A stretch of 64,000 nt of DNA from Ramlibacter henchirensis (lineage in GTDB: Bacteria > Pseudomonadota > Gammaproteobacteria > Burkholderiales > Burkholderiaceae_C). Of this stretch, positions 39,649 through 49,276 are shown one piece after another. Each line of letters starts with the position of its first letter. Within the stretch, counting starts at the first letter, position 1. Made by a program: the position numbers and the translations under genes. The stretch spans positions 682,001-746,000 of the forward strand of contig NZ_SMLM01000001.1 in the NCBI RefSeq assembly GCF_004682015.1. Direction: 5' to 3'. The notes under the pieces were generated by a model. The model was not told the origin of the DNA and made no database searches. It saw nothing but the letters and a program-made list of their open reading frames with translations.

Positions 39649-40692
39649 GAGCTTGGATTCTCCCAAATCGGCGTGGCCGGCGTGGACCTGTCGTCCGCCG
39701 AACCGGGCCTGTTGCAGTGGCTATCCAACGGCTTTCACGGCGAGATGGCCTACATGGAAGCGCACGGCCTCAGGCGCGCGCGGCCGGCCGAACTGGTGCC
39801 GGGCACGCTGTCCGTGATCACGGCCCGAATGGACTATCTCCCGCAAGCAACACCCGAGGGCTGGCAGGCGATCGAATGGGACCGCCTGAAGCGGCCGCGC
39901 GAAGGCGCCGTCTCGCTCTACGCCCGCGGCCGCGACTACCACAAGGTGATGCGCAACCGGCTGCAGAAGCTCAGCGATCGCATCGCGCAGGAGATCGGCC
40001 CGTTCGGGCATCGCGCGTTCACCGATTCGGCACCGGTCCTGGAGGCCGAGCTGGCGGCGCGCAGCGGCCAGGGCTGGCGCGGCAAGCACACGCTGATCCT
40101 CAGCCGCGAGGCCGGCTCCATGTACTTCCTGGGCGAGATCTACGTCGACATCGCGCTGCCCGCCAGCGCGCCCGTGACGGCGCATTGCGGCAGCTGCACC
40201 GCGTGCATCGACATCTGCCCCACCGGGGCCATCGTCGGCGAACAGCGGCTGGATGCGCGCCGCTGCATCTCGTACCTGACGATCGAGCACGCCGGGCCGA
40301 TCCCGGTCGAACTGCGACCGCTGATGGGCAACCGCATCTACGGCTGCGACGACTGCCAGCTCGTCTGCCCCTGGAACAAGTACGCGGGCCGCAGCGCGCT
40401 GCCGGACTTCGACGAGCGGCCGGGGATGTCGGGGGCGGCGCTGGCGGAACTGCTGGGCTGGAGCGAAGGGGAGTTCCTGCGCCGCACCGAGGCCAGCGCG
40501 ATCCGCCGCATCGGGCATGAGCGGTGGTTGCGGAATGTGGCGGTGGCGGCGGGGAATGCGTTGCGGGTCGCGGACGATGAGCCGCTGCGGGGTGCGTTGC
40601 GCAAGCTCGTCGATCACCCGAGTTCGCTGGTGCGCGAGCACGTGGCTTGGGCGCTGGCCGGGGCCCGAGTGGAAGCCGACGCGCGGGGATGA
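39583..40692 (+). CDS. queG: Epoxyqueuosine reductase QueG
   Basis: A 369-residue cobalamin-dependent iron-sulfur enzyme. The two [4Fe-4S] clusters are seen as CGSCTACIDICPTGA and CDDCQLVCPWNKYA. The cobalamin domain covers LGFSQIGVAGVDLSS and ARGRDYHKVMRNRL. A HEAT-like C-terminus follows. It reduces epoxyqueuosine to queuosine in tRNA. The GTG at 39583 follows CGGAGG closely, and the -10-like TACAAT (39571-39576) is a few bases upstream. It overlaps divergent tsaE. Confidence 0.9.
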   Translation: MTRAGSQIDGPSLVVSIGRWGHELGFSQIGVAGVDLSSAEPGLLQWLSNGFHGEMAYMEAHGLRRARPAELVPGTLSVITARMDYLPQATPEGWQAIEWDRLKRPREGAVSLYARGRDYHKVMRNRLQKLSDRIAQEIGPFGHRAFTDSAPVLEAELAARSGQGWRGKHTLILSREAGSMYFLGEIYVDIALPASAPVTAHCGSCTACIDICPTGAIVGEQRLDARRCISYLTIEHAGPIPVELRPLMGNRIYGCDDCQLVCPWNKYAGRSALPDFDERPGMSGAALAELLGWSEGEFLRRTEASAIRRIGHERWLRNVAVAAGNALRVADDEPLRGALRKLVDHPSSLVREHVAWALAGARVEADARG

Positions 40693-40708
40693 CGTGGGAC
40701 TCGCGAAG

Positions 40709-41614
40709 CTACCGCAACACCCCCAGCGCAAACGTCAAGCTCGCCACCCCCAGCAGCGTCGACAGCGTCACCAACCCCGCCACATACGAGCCGTTGTAGC
40801 CCATTCGCGAAGCCAGCACGTAGCAGCTGGACGCAGTCGGCAGCGCGGAGAACGCCAGCAGCACCGCGGCCTGCGAGGCGTCGAGCCGCAGCAGCATCAC
40901 GAGCGTCGCTGCCACCAGCGGCAGCAGCGCATGGCGGATGGTGAGCACGGACACGGTGAGCGCGCGCGATTGCATCAGAGTCCCGAACTGCATCCCCGCA
41001 CCCGCGGCCATCAGGCCCAATGGGAGTGAACTGCCGCCGATGCGATTGACCGTGGGCTCCAGCCACGCCGGCACCGACAACCCGAGCAGGTTGGCCGAGA
41101 GGGCGGCGGCCGTCGCGACGATCAGCGGATTGCGCACCAGCGCCGCGATGAAACCGGTCTGCGCATGCCGCGCCATCGGCCACACCGCGCCCACGTTGAA
41201 CAGCGGAACGCACACGCCGATCAGCACGGCGATCAGCTGCAGGCCCTGCGGGCCGGCCAGCCGCTCGGCCAGCGCGAGGCCGATGAAGGAGTTGAAGCGG
41301 AACGCAACCTGCGCGGCGGCGGCATGCTCGCGCCGGTCGATCTGCGACCCGAGCAGCGGCACGTGTGGCACCGCGTACGCCATGGCGATGCCCGAGAGCC
41401 CGAGCAGCAGGCCCGCGGCGATCAGGCCGGATGCGGCGTCCAGGTCCAGCGGCGCCCGCACGATGGACTGGAACAGCAGCACGGGGAACAGCACGTAGTA
41501 GACGAGGCTCTCGACCTGCTCCCACACCGGCCGGTCGAGGGCCGTGTACCGGCAGATCAGGTAGCCGGTGGCGATCAGCGAGAAGTCGGGGAACAGCAGG
41601 CGGGCGAACTCCAC
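40709..41614 (-). CDS. AEC-family (auxin efflux carrier) transporter
   Basis: A 301-residue membrane protein of about ten helices in two similar halves. The first reads [17 protein letters not shown], the second starts near [16 protein letters not shown], with the crossover region [17 protein letters not shown]. Bacterial relatives export or exchange small carboxylates such as malate or malonate. It converges with queG and lies alone. Substrate is unknown. Confidence 0.85.
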   Translation of the reverse strand: MEFARLLFPDFSLIATGYLICRYTALDRPVWEQVESLVYYVLFPVLLFQSIVRAPLDLDAASGLIAAGLLLGLSGIAMAYAVPHVPLLGSQIDRREHAAAAQVAFRFNSFIGLALAERLAGPQGLQLIAVLIGVCVPLFNVGAVWPMARHAQTGFIAALVRNPLIVATAAALSANLLGLSVPAWLEPTVNRIGGSSLPLGLMAAGAGMQFGTLMQSRALTVSVLTIRHALLPLVAATLVMLLRLDASQAAVLLAFSALPTASSCYVLASRMGYNGSYVAGLVTLSTLLGVASLTFALGVLR

Positions 41615-41727
41615 CGGTCGAGGATAGCCGTTGCGGGTTCACCCTTATGCGTAATCCACAAGGCTCCACGGTCCCGGCCTTCTGTAGGATTCGCGGGTTG
41701 ATGCTGACCCAAAAAAGGAGAGTTCGA

Positions 41728-42699
41728 ATGCAACGCCGTGACTGGATCGCTCTTGCCGCCGCCGCGCTGACGGTGGCCGCCGGCCCCGTGCTGGCCCAGG
41801 GTTATCCGAACAAGCCCGTGAAGCTGCAGGTCCCGTTCGCGCCGGGCGGCACCACCGACATCATCGCGCGGGTGATCTCCGAGCCCCTGGGCAAGAACCT
41901 GGGCCAGAACGTCATCGTGGAGAACAAGGCCGGCGGGGGCGGCGTGATCGGCGCCACCGAGACAGTGCGTTCCGCGCCGGACGGCTATTCGCTCGGCATG
42001 GCCACCGTGTCCACCACCGCGGCCAACCCCGCGATCAACCCGAAGATCCCGTACAACCCCACCACGGACTTCACGCCCATCATCAACATCGCGGCGACGC
42101 CCAACATCATCGCGGTACACCCCAGCTTCCCGGCCAAGGACTACAAGACCTTCGTCGCGGAACTGAAAAAGAACCCGGGCCGCTATTCGTATTCGTCGTC
42201 CGGCACCGGCGGCATCGGCCACCTGCAGATGGAGCTCTACAAGAGCCTGTCGGGAACCTTCGTCATCCACATTCCGTACCGAGGCGCGGGCCCGGCCCTC
42301 AATGACACGGTCGCCGGCCAGGTGCCGATGATCTTCGACAACCTGCCTTCGGCGCTGCCCTTCATCAAGGACGGCCGCCTGGTTCCCATCGTGGTCGCCG
42401 CGCCGCAGCGCCTGAAGGAGCTCCCGAACGTGCCCACGTTCAAGGAGGTGGGCCTGGAGCCCGTGAACCGCATGGCGTACTACGGCATCCTCGGCCCCAA
42501 GGGCCTGCCGAAGGACGTCGTCGAGAAGGTCCACGGCGCCGCGATCAAGGCGCTGCAGGACCCCGCGGTACGCAAGCGCATCGAGGACACCGGCTCCCTG
42601 ATCGTCGCCAACACTCCGGACCAGTTCGCGCAGCAGATCAAGGCCGAATTCGACGTCTACAAGAAGGTGGTCGACACCGCCAAGCTGAAACTGGACTGA
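41728..42699 (+). CDS. Bug-family periplasmic receptor
   Basis: A 323-residue Bug/TctC protein with signal [20 protein letters not shown] cleaved at VLAQ. Landmarks: [55 protein letters not shown] strong AAAGGAG (41714-41720) precedes the ATG. It stands alone ahead of xerD. Ligand is unknown. Confidence 0.9.
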   Translation: MQRRDWIALAAAALTVAAGPVLAQGYPNKPVKLQVPFAPGGTTDIIARVISEPLGKNLGQNVIVENKAGGGGVIGATETVRSAPDGYSLGMATVSTTAANPAINPKIPYNPTTDFTPIINIAATPNIIAVHPSFPAKDYKTFVAELKKNPGRYSYSSSGTGGIGHLQMELYKSLSGTFVIHIPYRGAGPALNDTVAGQVPMIFDNLPSALPFIKDGRLVPIVVAAPQRLKELPNVPTFKEVGLEPVNRMAYYGILGPKGLPKDVVEKVHGAAIKALQDPAVRKRIEDTGSLIVANTPDQFAQQIKAEFDVYKKVVDTAKLKLD

Positions 42700-42712
42700 C
42701 GGCCTGGCCAGG

Positions 42713-43645
42713 ATGGCAGCCGCTTCGTCTGCTCTCCCGAAGAACAAGCCGCCCGCGGGCGGCTTGTTCGCTTCGATCGACGACTTCATCGACGCGCTCT
42801 GGCTCGAAGAGGGCCTGTCGCGCAACACGCTCGCTGCGTACCGGCGCGACCTCACGCTCTACGCGCGCTGGCTGCACGCGCGCGGCGGCAGCCTGGATGG
42901 CACGGCCAAGCACGACCTGCAGGCCTACTTCGCCGCGCGCCATGCGTCCACCAAGTCCAGCACGGCGAATCGCCGGCTGACGGTGTTCAAGCGGTATTTC
43001 CGCTGGGCGCTGCGCGAGCGTCGCATCACCGAGGACCCCACGCTGCAGCTGGAGGCGGCCAAGCGCACGCCGCGCATGCCCAAGACGCTGACCGAGGCGC
43101 AGGTCGAGGCGCTGCTCGCCGCCCCCGACGTCGACACCCCGCTGGGCCTGCGCGACCGCACGATGCTGGAGCTGATCTACGCCAGCGGCCTGCGCGTGAG
43201 CGAACTGGTGACGCTGAAGGTGATCCACCTGAGCATGGCCGACCACGTGGTGCGCGTGATGGGCAAGGGCGGCAAGGAAAGGTTGGTGCCTTTCGGGCAG
43301 GTGGCGCGCGATTGGATCGCGCGCTACATGAAGGAGGCGCGCGCGGCCATCCTCGACGGCCAGCAGAGCGAGGACCTGTTCGTCACCGCTCGCGGGCAGG
43401 GGATGACACGGGCGATGTTCTGGGTGCTGGTGCGCAAGTACGCGCGCATCGCGGGCATCACCGCGCCGCTGTCGCCGCACACGCTGCGGCACGCCTTCGC
43501 CACCCACCTGCTGAACCACGGGGCGGACCTGCGCGCGGTGCAGATGCTGCTCGGGCATGCCGACATCTCCACCACCACGATCTACACCCACGTAGCGCGC
43601 GAGAGGCTGCGGCAGCTGCATTCGCAGCACCACCCGCGGGGCTGA
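42713..43645 (+). CDS. xerD: Tyrosine recombinase XerD
   Basis: A 310-residue recombinase with all catalytic residues: Arg161 (SGLRVSEL), Lys185 (GKGGKERLVP), His256/Arg259 (HTLRHAF), His282 (LGHADIST) and Tyr291. The SAM-like N-domain starts IDDFIDALWLEEGLSRNTLA. With XerC and FtsK it resolves chromosome dimers at dif. The first 20 or so codons contain a 28-bp perfect palindrome resembling a terminator stem, so the true start may be later (a TTG at about 42764). Confidence 0.93.
   Translation: MAAASSALPKNKPPAGGLFASIDDFIDALWLEEGLSRNTLAAYRRDLTLYARWLHARGGSLDGTAKHDLQAYFAARHASTKSSTANRRLTVFKRYFRWALRERRITEDPTLQLEAAKRTPRMPKTLTEAQVEALLAAPDVDTPLGLRDRTMLELIYASGLRVSELVTLKVIHLSMADHVVRVMGKGGKERLVPFGQVARDWIARYMKEARAAILDGQQSEDLFVTARGQGMTRAMFWVLVRKYARIAGITAPLSPHTLRHAFATHLLNHGADLRAVQMLLGHADISTTTIYTHVARERLRQLHSQHHPRG
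42742..42769. repeat. 28-bp perfect palindrome at the start of xerD
   Basis: GAACAAGCCGCCCG is followed at once by its exact reverse complement. It resembles the stem of a terminator for the Bug gene ending at 42699, but no T-run follows (GCTTCG). It lies inside the annotated XerD N-terminus (PKNKPPAGGLFA), a part not shared with other XerD proteins. Confidence 0.65.
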
Positions 43646-43685
43646 TAACCTCGGGCGCTTTCGCACGCCCTCGTTCCAGCCCGCC

Positions 43686-44663
43686 ATGCCAGCTTCCTGC
43701 TTCTCCCGCCGCGGCGCCATTGCCGCGCTCGCCGGCCTTGCCCTTCCCGCCGTCCATGCGCAGGCGGCGTGGCCTTCGCGGCCCGTTCGCATCGTCGTCG
43801 CCTACCCGCCCGGGGGCGTGAGCGACGTCGTGGCCCGAGCGCTCGGGGAGCGCATGGCGGCTTCGCTGGGCCAGTCGGTGGTGATCGAGAACAAGGCCGG
43901 CGCGAGCGGCAGCATCGGCTTGGACGCGGTGGCCAAGTCCACTGACGGCCACACGTTCGGCTTCGCGGCGATCAGCCCGGTGGCGCTCAACCCGCACCTG
44001 GGCAAGTCGCCCTTCGACCCTGCGCGCGACCTGGTGCCGGCGGCGAGCGTGATGTACTCGCCGGTGCTGCTGCTGGCCACGCCGGCGACGCCGGTCCGGG
44101 ACATGCAGGAGCTGCTTGCGGCGGCGCGTGCCAGGCCGGGCGCCGTGCGCTGGGCCACTTCAGGTCCTGCTTCGCTCGGCCACGTCATGCTGGAGCAGCT
44201 CAAGGCCGCGGCCAGGGTGGACATCACCCACATCCCGTACAAGGGCGGCGGCCAGCAGATCACCGATGCGCTCGGCGGCCAGTTCGAGGTGCTGTCGGTC
44301 AACACCGGCCCGACCGTCTCGCAGCACGTCAAGGCGGGCAAGCTGCGCGTGCTGGCCATCGGCGCGCCGGCCCGGCTCGAGGCGTTCCCGAACACGCCCA
44401 CTCTCGCGGAGCTGGGCTTCCCGGCCGCCAACATGACGTCGCTGTTCGGCCTGTTCGCGCCCGCCGGCCTGCCCGCGGGCGTGCTGGAGCGGCTGAACGC
44501 CGAAGTGAACAAGGCCCTGGCCCATCCCGACCTGCGCGCCCGGCTGGTCGCCAGCGACAACGTGCCCACCGGCGGCACGGCGGCCGAGTTCGCACGGCAG
44601 ATCGCCACCGAGTCGGACAACAACGCCCGCATCATCCGCGCGGCCAACATCCGGGCCGACTGA
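43686..44663 (+). CDS. Bug-family periplasmic receptor
   Basis: A 325-residue Bug/TctC protein. The signal (FSRRGAIAALAGLALPAVHA, cleaved before QAAW) carries an RR. Landmarks are WPSRPVRIVVAYPPGGVSDV, VVIENKAGASGSIG and HIPYKGGGQQITDALGGQFE. It ends one base before the PLP dehydratase gene, so the two are co-transcribed, perhaps for uptake and breakdown of a hydroxy-amino acid. Confidence 0.9.
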   Translation: MPASCFSRRGAIAALAGLALPAVHAQAAWPSRPVRIVVAYPPGGVSDVVARALGERMAASLGQSVVIENKAGASGSIGLDAVAKSTDGHTFGFAAISPVALNPHLGKSPFDPARDLVPAASVMYSPVLLLATPATPVRDMQELLAAARARPGAVRWATSGPASLGHVMLEQLKAAARVDITHIPYKGGGQQITDALGGQFEVLSVNTGPTVSQHVKAGKLRVLAIGAPARLEAFPNTPTLAELGFPAANMTSLFGLFAPAGLPAGVLERLNAEVNKALAHPDLRARLVASDNVPTGGTAAEFARQIATESDNNARIIRAANIRAD

Positions 44664-44664
44664 G

Positions 44665-45633
44665 ATGCTGCAGTTCGTCGACGTCGAAGCCGCCGCACGG
44701 CGCCTGGAGGGCGTCGCGCACCGCACGCCGGTGCTCACCTCGCGCACGCTGGACGACCTGCTCGGCGCGAACGCCTTTCTCAAGGCCGAGAACCTGCAGC
44801 GCATGGGCGCCTTCAAGTTCCGCGGCGGCTACAACGCGGTCAACTCGCTCTCGCCCGACGAGCGCTCGCGGGGCGTGGTGGCGTTCTCCTCGGGCAACCA
44901 TGCGCAGGCGGTGGCGCTCGCCGCGCGCCTGCACGGCTGCCGCGCCACCATCGTCATGCCGCACGATGCCCCCGCGCTCAAGATGGAAGCGACGCGCGGC
45001 TATGGGGCTGAAGTCGTCGTGTACGACCGCTACAAGGAAGACCGTGCCGCGATCGCCGCGCGGCTGGTGCAGGAGCAGGGCGCCAACCTGATCCCGCCAT
45101 TCGACGACCTGCGCGTGATGGCGGGGCAGGGCACGGCGGCGCTGGAGCTGGTGCAGGACGTGAGTTCGCTCGATGCGCTGATCGTCTGCGCCGGCGGCGG
45201 CGGTTTCCTCTCGGGCTGCGCCGTCGCAGCCCGGCACCTGCTGCCCGGCATCCGCCTGTTCGGCGCCGAGCCGGAACGCGGCGACGACATGCGCCGCTCG
45301 CTGCGCGAGGGCCGCATCGTGAGCATCGACGTGCCGCGCACGATCTGCGACGGCCAGCAGACGCAAGCGGTGGGCCGGCATACGTTCGAGGTGATCCAGG
45401 CGCTGGTCGAGGACGTGCTCACGGTGCCCGACCCGGTCGTCGTCGAAGCCATGCGATTCGCCTTCGAGCGGCTCAAGGTCGTGCTGGAGCCTTCCGGCGC
45501 CTGCGCGCTGGCGGCGCTGATGCACCACCGCGACCAGTTCCGCGGGCTGCGCGTCGGCGTCACGCTCTCGGGCGGCAACATCGGCACCGATCGCTTCGTG
45601 GCGCTTCTCAGCGGCGCGGAAGCCGTGGACTGA
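44665..45633 (+). CDS. PLP-dependent threonine/serine dehydratase-like enzyme
   Basis: A 322-residue fold-type II PLP enzyme. The Schiff-base Lys is in GAFKFRGGYNA, the substrate loop is SSGNHAQAVA, the phosphate loop is CAGGGGFLSG, and the C-terminal LSGGNIG supports the pyridine ring. It lacks the regulatory ACT domain, so it is of catabolic type. Relatives include threo-3-hydroxyaspartate ammonia-lyase, serine racemase and catabolic threonine dehydratase. It forms a unit with the preceding Bug receptor and following MFS gene. Confidence 0.86.
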   Translation: MLQFVDVEAAARRLEGVAHRTPVLTSRTLDDLLGANAFLKAENLQRMGAFKFRGGYNAVNSLSPDERSRGVVAFSSGNHAQAVALAARLHGCRATIVMPHDAPALKMEATRGYGAEVVVYDRYKEDRAAIAARLVQEQGANLIPPFDDLRVMAGQGTAALELVQDVSSLDALIVCAGGGGFLSGCAVAARHLLPGIRLFGAEPERGDDMRRSLREGRIVSIDVPRTICDGQQTQAVGRHTFEVIQALVEDVLTVPDPVVVEAMRFAFERLKVVLEPSGACALAALMHHRDQFRGLRVGVTLSGGNIGTDRFVALLSGAEAVD

Positions 45634-45650
45634 AGCAGCACGGCCGCGCC

Positions 45651-46889
45651 TTGGGCACCGCCTCCACATCCGACGGCGCCACGCGTTCGGCCTGGGCCAT
45701 GCTGATGGCCCTGATCTGCGGCTTCGCCCTCAGCCAGGCCTTCCGCACCGTCGCCGCGATCCTCGCGCCGCCGCTGCAACGCGAACTGGGCCTGTCGCCG
45801 CAGCAGCTGGGGCTGTTCGCCGGCGCCTTCCACCTCGCGTTCGGCGGGTTGCAGCTGTTCATGGGGATGGGCATCGATGTGTGGGGCCCGCGCCGCACGG
45901 TGCTGGCGGTTTTTCCGCTCACGGTTGCCGGCGCCCTGATCGCCGCCACGGCCGATGGCTTCACGCAACTGCTGGTCGCCCAGTTCGTCATCGGGGTGGG
46001 CTGCGCGCCGGCTTTCCTGGCGTGCACGGTATTCATCTCGCGCCGCTTCGCGCCGGAGCGGTTCGCAGCGGTGAACGGGGCCGCGCTGGGCATCGGTTCG
46101 GTCGGCCTGCTGGTCACCGGCACGCCGCTGGCGTGGGTGGTCGACCAGGCTTCGTGGCGCGCGGGTTTCCTGGTGCTGGCAGTGTTGGCCGCGGCCGCCT
46201 GGCTGGCGATCCTGCTGCTGGTCAACGAATCGAAAGAGCCCGCCGCCGATCGCGCTGCGCCCGCCAACGCAGTGGCCGCCTTGCGCGGCTACGGCGAGCT
46301 GTTCGCGCTGCGGCACACCTGGGGCATCGTGGTGCTGGCCAGCTTCACCTATGCCTCATTCCTCACGCTGCGGGGCCTGTGGCTGGGGCCGCTGCTGGTG
46401 GAGCGGCACGGCTTCGGCCTGGTGCAGACCGGGCACGTGGTGCTGCTGGTCTCGGTGGTGGGCATGTTCGGCCCGCCGCTGTTCGGCCGCCTCGATCCCG
46501 GCGATCGCCTGCGGCGCCGCTGGATCATTGCGGGCACGCTGGTCGTGGCGGCGATGTACCTGGCGATGGCGTTCAGCCGCCATGCCGTGTTCGACGTGGT
46601 GGTGAGCACGGTGATGAGCCTCGTGGCCGGCTACATCGTCCTGCAGTACGCCGACGTGCGCTCGGCCTACCCGGCGCGCATGACCGGCCGGGCGATGGCG
46701 GTCTTCACCATGGCGCTGTTCCTGGGTGTCGCGCTGATGCAGTGGGTGACCGGCGTGGCCGCCGGAGCCGCACCGGCGCTGGGCATCGAGACCTACCAGG
46801 CGGTGCTCGCCACGACGGGCGGGCTGCTGGCGTTGGCGGCGATCGCATTCAGGCTGCTGCCGGCGCCGGCGGTTTCATCGGCCGCCTGA
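45651..46889 (+). CDS. Major facilitator superfamily transporter
   Basis: A 412-residue protein of about twelve helices. The loop 2-3 motif region is MGIDVWGPRRTVLAVF and the central loop holds NESKEPAADRAAPANA. The TTG at 45651 is the best available start: no ATG or GTG precedes the first helix (AWAMLMALICGFALSQAF) in frame, and later ATGs would cut it. It follows the dehydratase by 17 bp. Substrate is unknown. Its end overlaps the convergent DUF455 gene by 15 bp. Confidence 0.82.
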   Translation: MGTASTSDGATRSAWAMLMALICGFALSQAFRTVAAILAPPLQRELGLSPQQLGLFAGAFHLAFGGLQLFMGMGIDVWGPRRTVLAVFPLTVAGALIAATADGFTQLLVAQFVIGVGCAPAFLACTVFISRRFAPERFAAVNGAALGIGSVGLLVTGTPLAWVVDQASWRAGFLVLAVLAAAAWLAILLLVNESKEPAADRAAPANAVAALRGYGELFALRHTWGIVVLASFTYASFLTLRGLWLGPLLVERHGFGLVQTGHVVLLVSVVGMFGPPLFGRLDPGDRLRRRWIIAGTLVVAAMYLAMAFSRHAVFDVVVSTVMSLVAGYIVLQYADVRSAYPARMTGRAMAVFTMALFLGVALMQWVTGVAAGAAPALGIETYQAVLATTGGLLALAAIAFRLLPAPAVSSAA

Positions 46890-47696
46890 TGGCGGGCGGA
46901 TCGTCTCGCCGCTGAGCCAGGCGAGTTCGTCCTCGGAGAACCCGGCCCGGCGCCGCGCGTCTTCGTTGAACGGTGGCTGCAGGCGAGGCGCGGAATAGCG
47001 CTCGACCAGCACGCCGTAGTGCGCCACCGGGTCCAGCCCGTCACGTCTGCAGAGGCTGCGATACCAGTGGTTGCCGATCGCCACGTGGCCGACCTCGTCG
47101 CGCAGGATCACGTCCAGGATTTCAACGGCGCGCAAGGCCGCCGGCGTGCCCACCTGGCGCAGCTTGGACTGGATCTGCGGCGTGGCGTCGAGTCCGCGCG
47201 CTTCGAGCGTGCGCGGCACCAGGGCCATGCGGGCCACGATGTCACCCGCGGTCTTCTCGCACATCTGCCAGAGGTTGTCGTGCGCGCTGAAGTCGCCGTA
47301 CGTGTGTCCCAGCGATGCGAGGTGATCGCTCAGCAGCGTGAAGTGGAAGGCTTCCTCGGCCGCGACGCGCAGCCAATCGAGGTGGAACTCGCGCGGCATG
47401 CCCTCGAAGCGCCACGCCGCGTCCAGCGCGAGGTTGATGGCGTTGAACTCGATGTGGGCGATGGCGTGCAGCAGGGCGGCGAGCCCTTTCGGCTTGGCGG
47501 GCGAGCGACGCGGCACGCGGGCCGGGTGGACCAGCAGCGGCTTCTCCGGACGGCCGGGCACCGGCCCAGGGGCGGGCGGGCGCTCGCGCTCGACGTCCAG
47601 CCGCTCCGCATCCCGGTGCAGGGCTTGCGTCAGCGCCACCTTTTCGCGCGGCTGCACGGCGCACAGCGCCTGCACGGCTCCAGCCCTCAGGGCCAT
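46875..47696 (-). CDS. DUF455 ferritin-like protein
   Basis: A 273-residue protein with a ferritin-like four-helix bundle. Metal ligands are visible in [20 protein letters not shown], in [19 protein letters not shown] and in [15 protein letters not shown], giving the E..ExxH pattern of di-iron proteins. The family is related to the tRNA hydroxylase MiaE fold but its reaction is not known. The start [16 protein letters not shown] at 47696 is chosen. It is divergent from the carbonic anhydrase gene. Confidence 0.8.
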   Translation of the reverse strand: MALRAGAVQALCAVQPREKVALTQALHRDAERLDVERERPPAPGPVPGRPEKPLLVHPARVPRRSPAKPKGLAALLHAIAHIEFNAINLALDAAWRFEGMPREFHLDWLRVAAEEAFHFTLLSDHLASLGHTYGDFSAHDNLWQMCEKTAGDIVARMALVPRTLEARGLDATPQIQSKLRQVGTPAALRAVEILDVILRDEVGHVAIGNHWYRSLCRRDGLDPVAHYGVLVERYSAPRLQPPFNEDARRRAGFSEDELAWLSGETIRPPSGGR

Positions 47697-47734
47697 CCCT
47701 AAAATCCCATGGTCTTCATCCACCGGTATTGTCC

Positions 47735-48259
47735 ATGGCCCTCTACGAACTCGACGGCACCTCTCCCAAGCTCGGCCAGGGCGCATGGGTGGCCGAAACC
47801 GCGCAGGTGATCGGCGCAGTGGAACTCGCGGAGAACGCCAGCGTCTGGTTCGGCACCGTAATCCGCGGCGACACCGAGACCATCCGCATCGGCGCCAACA
47901 GCAACATCCAGGACCTCTCCGTGCTGCATGCCGACATCGGCAAGCCGCTGACCATCGGCCGCGACGTCACGGTGGGCCACCAGGTCATGCTGCACGGCTG
48001 CACCATCGGCGACAACTCGCTGATCGGCATCCAGTCGGTGGTGCTCAATGGGGCGCGCATCGGCCGCAACTGCATCGTGGGCGCGGGCAGCGTCATCACC
48101 GAGGGCAAGGAGTTTCCCGACAACTCGCTGATCATCGGCTCGCCGGCCAAGGTCGTGCGCACGCTGGATGACGCGGCCGCGGGGAAGCTGGCGGAAAGCG
48201 CCGCACATTACGTCGAGAACGCCCGCCGGTTCGCGCGGGGCTTGAAGAAGGTGGGCTAG
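47735..48259 (+). CDS. Gamma-class carbonic anhydrase-like protein
   Basis: A 174-residue left-handed beta-helix protein built of hexapeptide repeats ([39 protein letters not shown]). Zinc ligands are His in [11 protein letters not shown] and the two His of VGHQVMLHG. Family members are trimers, some active as carbonic anhydrases and others of unknown function (YrdA/PaaY-like). The ATG at 47735 is used. A TTG two codons earlier is possible. Confidence 0.88.
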   Translation: MALYELDGTSPKLGQGAWVAETAQVIGAVELAENASVWFGTVIRGDTETIRIGANSNIQDLSVLHADIGKPLTIGRDVTVGHQVMLHGCTIGDNSLIGIQSVVLNGARIGRNCIVGAGSVITEGKEFPDNSLIIGSPAKVVRTLDDAAAGKLAESAAHYVENARRFARGLKKVG

Positions 48260-48294
48260 GCGCCATCTGCTGCAGCTTTGGGCCCGCCCCTTCC

Positions 48295-49272
48295 ATGTCC
48301 GAACTCCACAAGTTCCTCTTCGACGGCCTGCCCGTTCGCGGCGCCCTGGTGCGCCTGACGGACGCCTGGACCGAGATCCTGGCCCGGCGGCAGGACAACA
48401 ACGCCACCGGCGCGTGGCCGCCGCCCGTGGCCGAGCTGCTGGGCGAGATGGCGGCCGCGGGCGTGCTGATGCAGTCCAACATCAAGTTCAACGGCGCGCT
48501 GGTGCTGCAGATCTTCGGCGATGGCCCGGTCAAGGTCGCCGTGGCCGAGGTGCAGCATGACCTGACGCTGCGCGCGACGGCCAAGGTGGTGGGGGATGTG
48601 CAGGCGGGCGACCGCCTGCCCGAACTGGTGAACGCGCACAACCACGGCCGCTGCGCGATCACGCTCGACCCGAAGGAGAAATTCCCCGGGCAGCAGCCGT
48701 ACCAGGGCGTGGTGCCGCTGTACGGCGACCGGCGCGAAAAGCTGGTGCGGCTGAGCGACGTGCTGCAGCACTACATGCTGCAATCCGAGCAGCTGGACAC
48801 CACGCTCGTTCTCGCCGCCGACGGGAAGGTCGCCGCGGGTTTGCTGATCCAGCGCTTGCCGGTGCAGGGCGAGGGCAACCTCGAAGGCTCGATGGTCAGC
48901 AAGGCCAACGAGGACGAGATCGGCCTGAACGAGCACTACAACCGCATCGCCACGCTCGCCTCCAGCCTCACGCGCGAAGAACTGCTGGAGCTGGACGTCG
49001 ACACCGTGCTGCGCCGCCTGTTCTGGGAAGAGAAGCTGCTGCGCTTCCCGGCGCAGACGCCGCGCTTCGCCTGCACCTGCAGCCGCGATCGCGTGGCCGG
49101 CATGATCCGCGGGCTGGGTCGGCCGGAGGCGGAAAGCATCATCGAGGAGCAGGGGCAGATCGAGGTGGGCTGCGATTTCTGCGGCGCGCAGTACCGGTTC
49201 GACGCCGTCGATGCGGCGCAGCTGTTCAAGTCGCCGGGGGATCAGCCGCCCGTGACCTCGGCTGTGCAGTAA
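48295..49272 (+). CDS. hslO: Redox-regulated chaperone Hsp33
   Basis: A 325-residue Hsp33. The N-terminal chaperone core has FLFDGLPVRGALVRLTDAW and the C-terminus carries the zinc redox switch CTCSRDRV and VGCDFCGAQYRFD. Under oxidative stress the cysteines form disulfides, release zinc and activate holdase function. It follows the carbonic anhydrase gene by 35 bp in the same direction. Confidence 0.92.
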   Translation: MSELHKFLFDGLPVRGALVRLTDAWTEILARRQDNNATGAWPPPVAELLGEMAAAGVLMQSNIKFNGALVLQIFGDGPVKVAVAEVQHDLTLRATAKVVGDVQAGDRLPELVNAHNHGRCAITLDPKEKFPGQQPYQGVVPLYGDRREKLVRLSDVLQHYMLQSEQLDTTLVLAADGKVAAGLLIQRLPVQGEGNLEGSMVSKANEDEIGLNEHYNRIATLASSLTREELLELDVDTVLRRLFWEEKLLRFPAQTPRFACTCSRDRVAGMIRGLGRPEAESIIEEQGQIEVGCDFCGAQYRFDAVDAAQLFKSPGDQPPVTSAVQ

Positions 49273-49276
49273 GCCG

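Noticed and set aside
42713..43645. Phage or island integrase instead of xerD
   Set aside because: Length, residue spacing (R161, K185, H256, R259, H282, Y291) and lack of an adjacent tRNA or att repeat fit core XerD.
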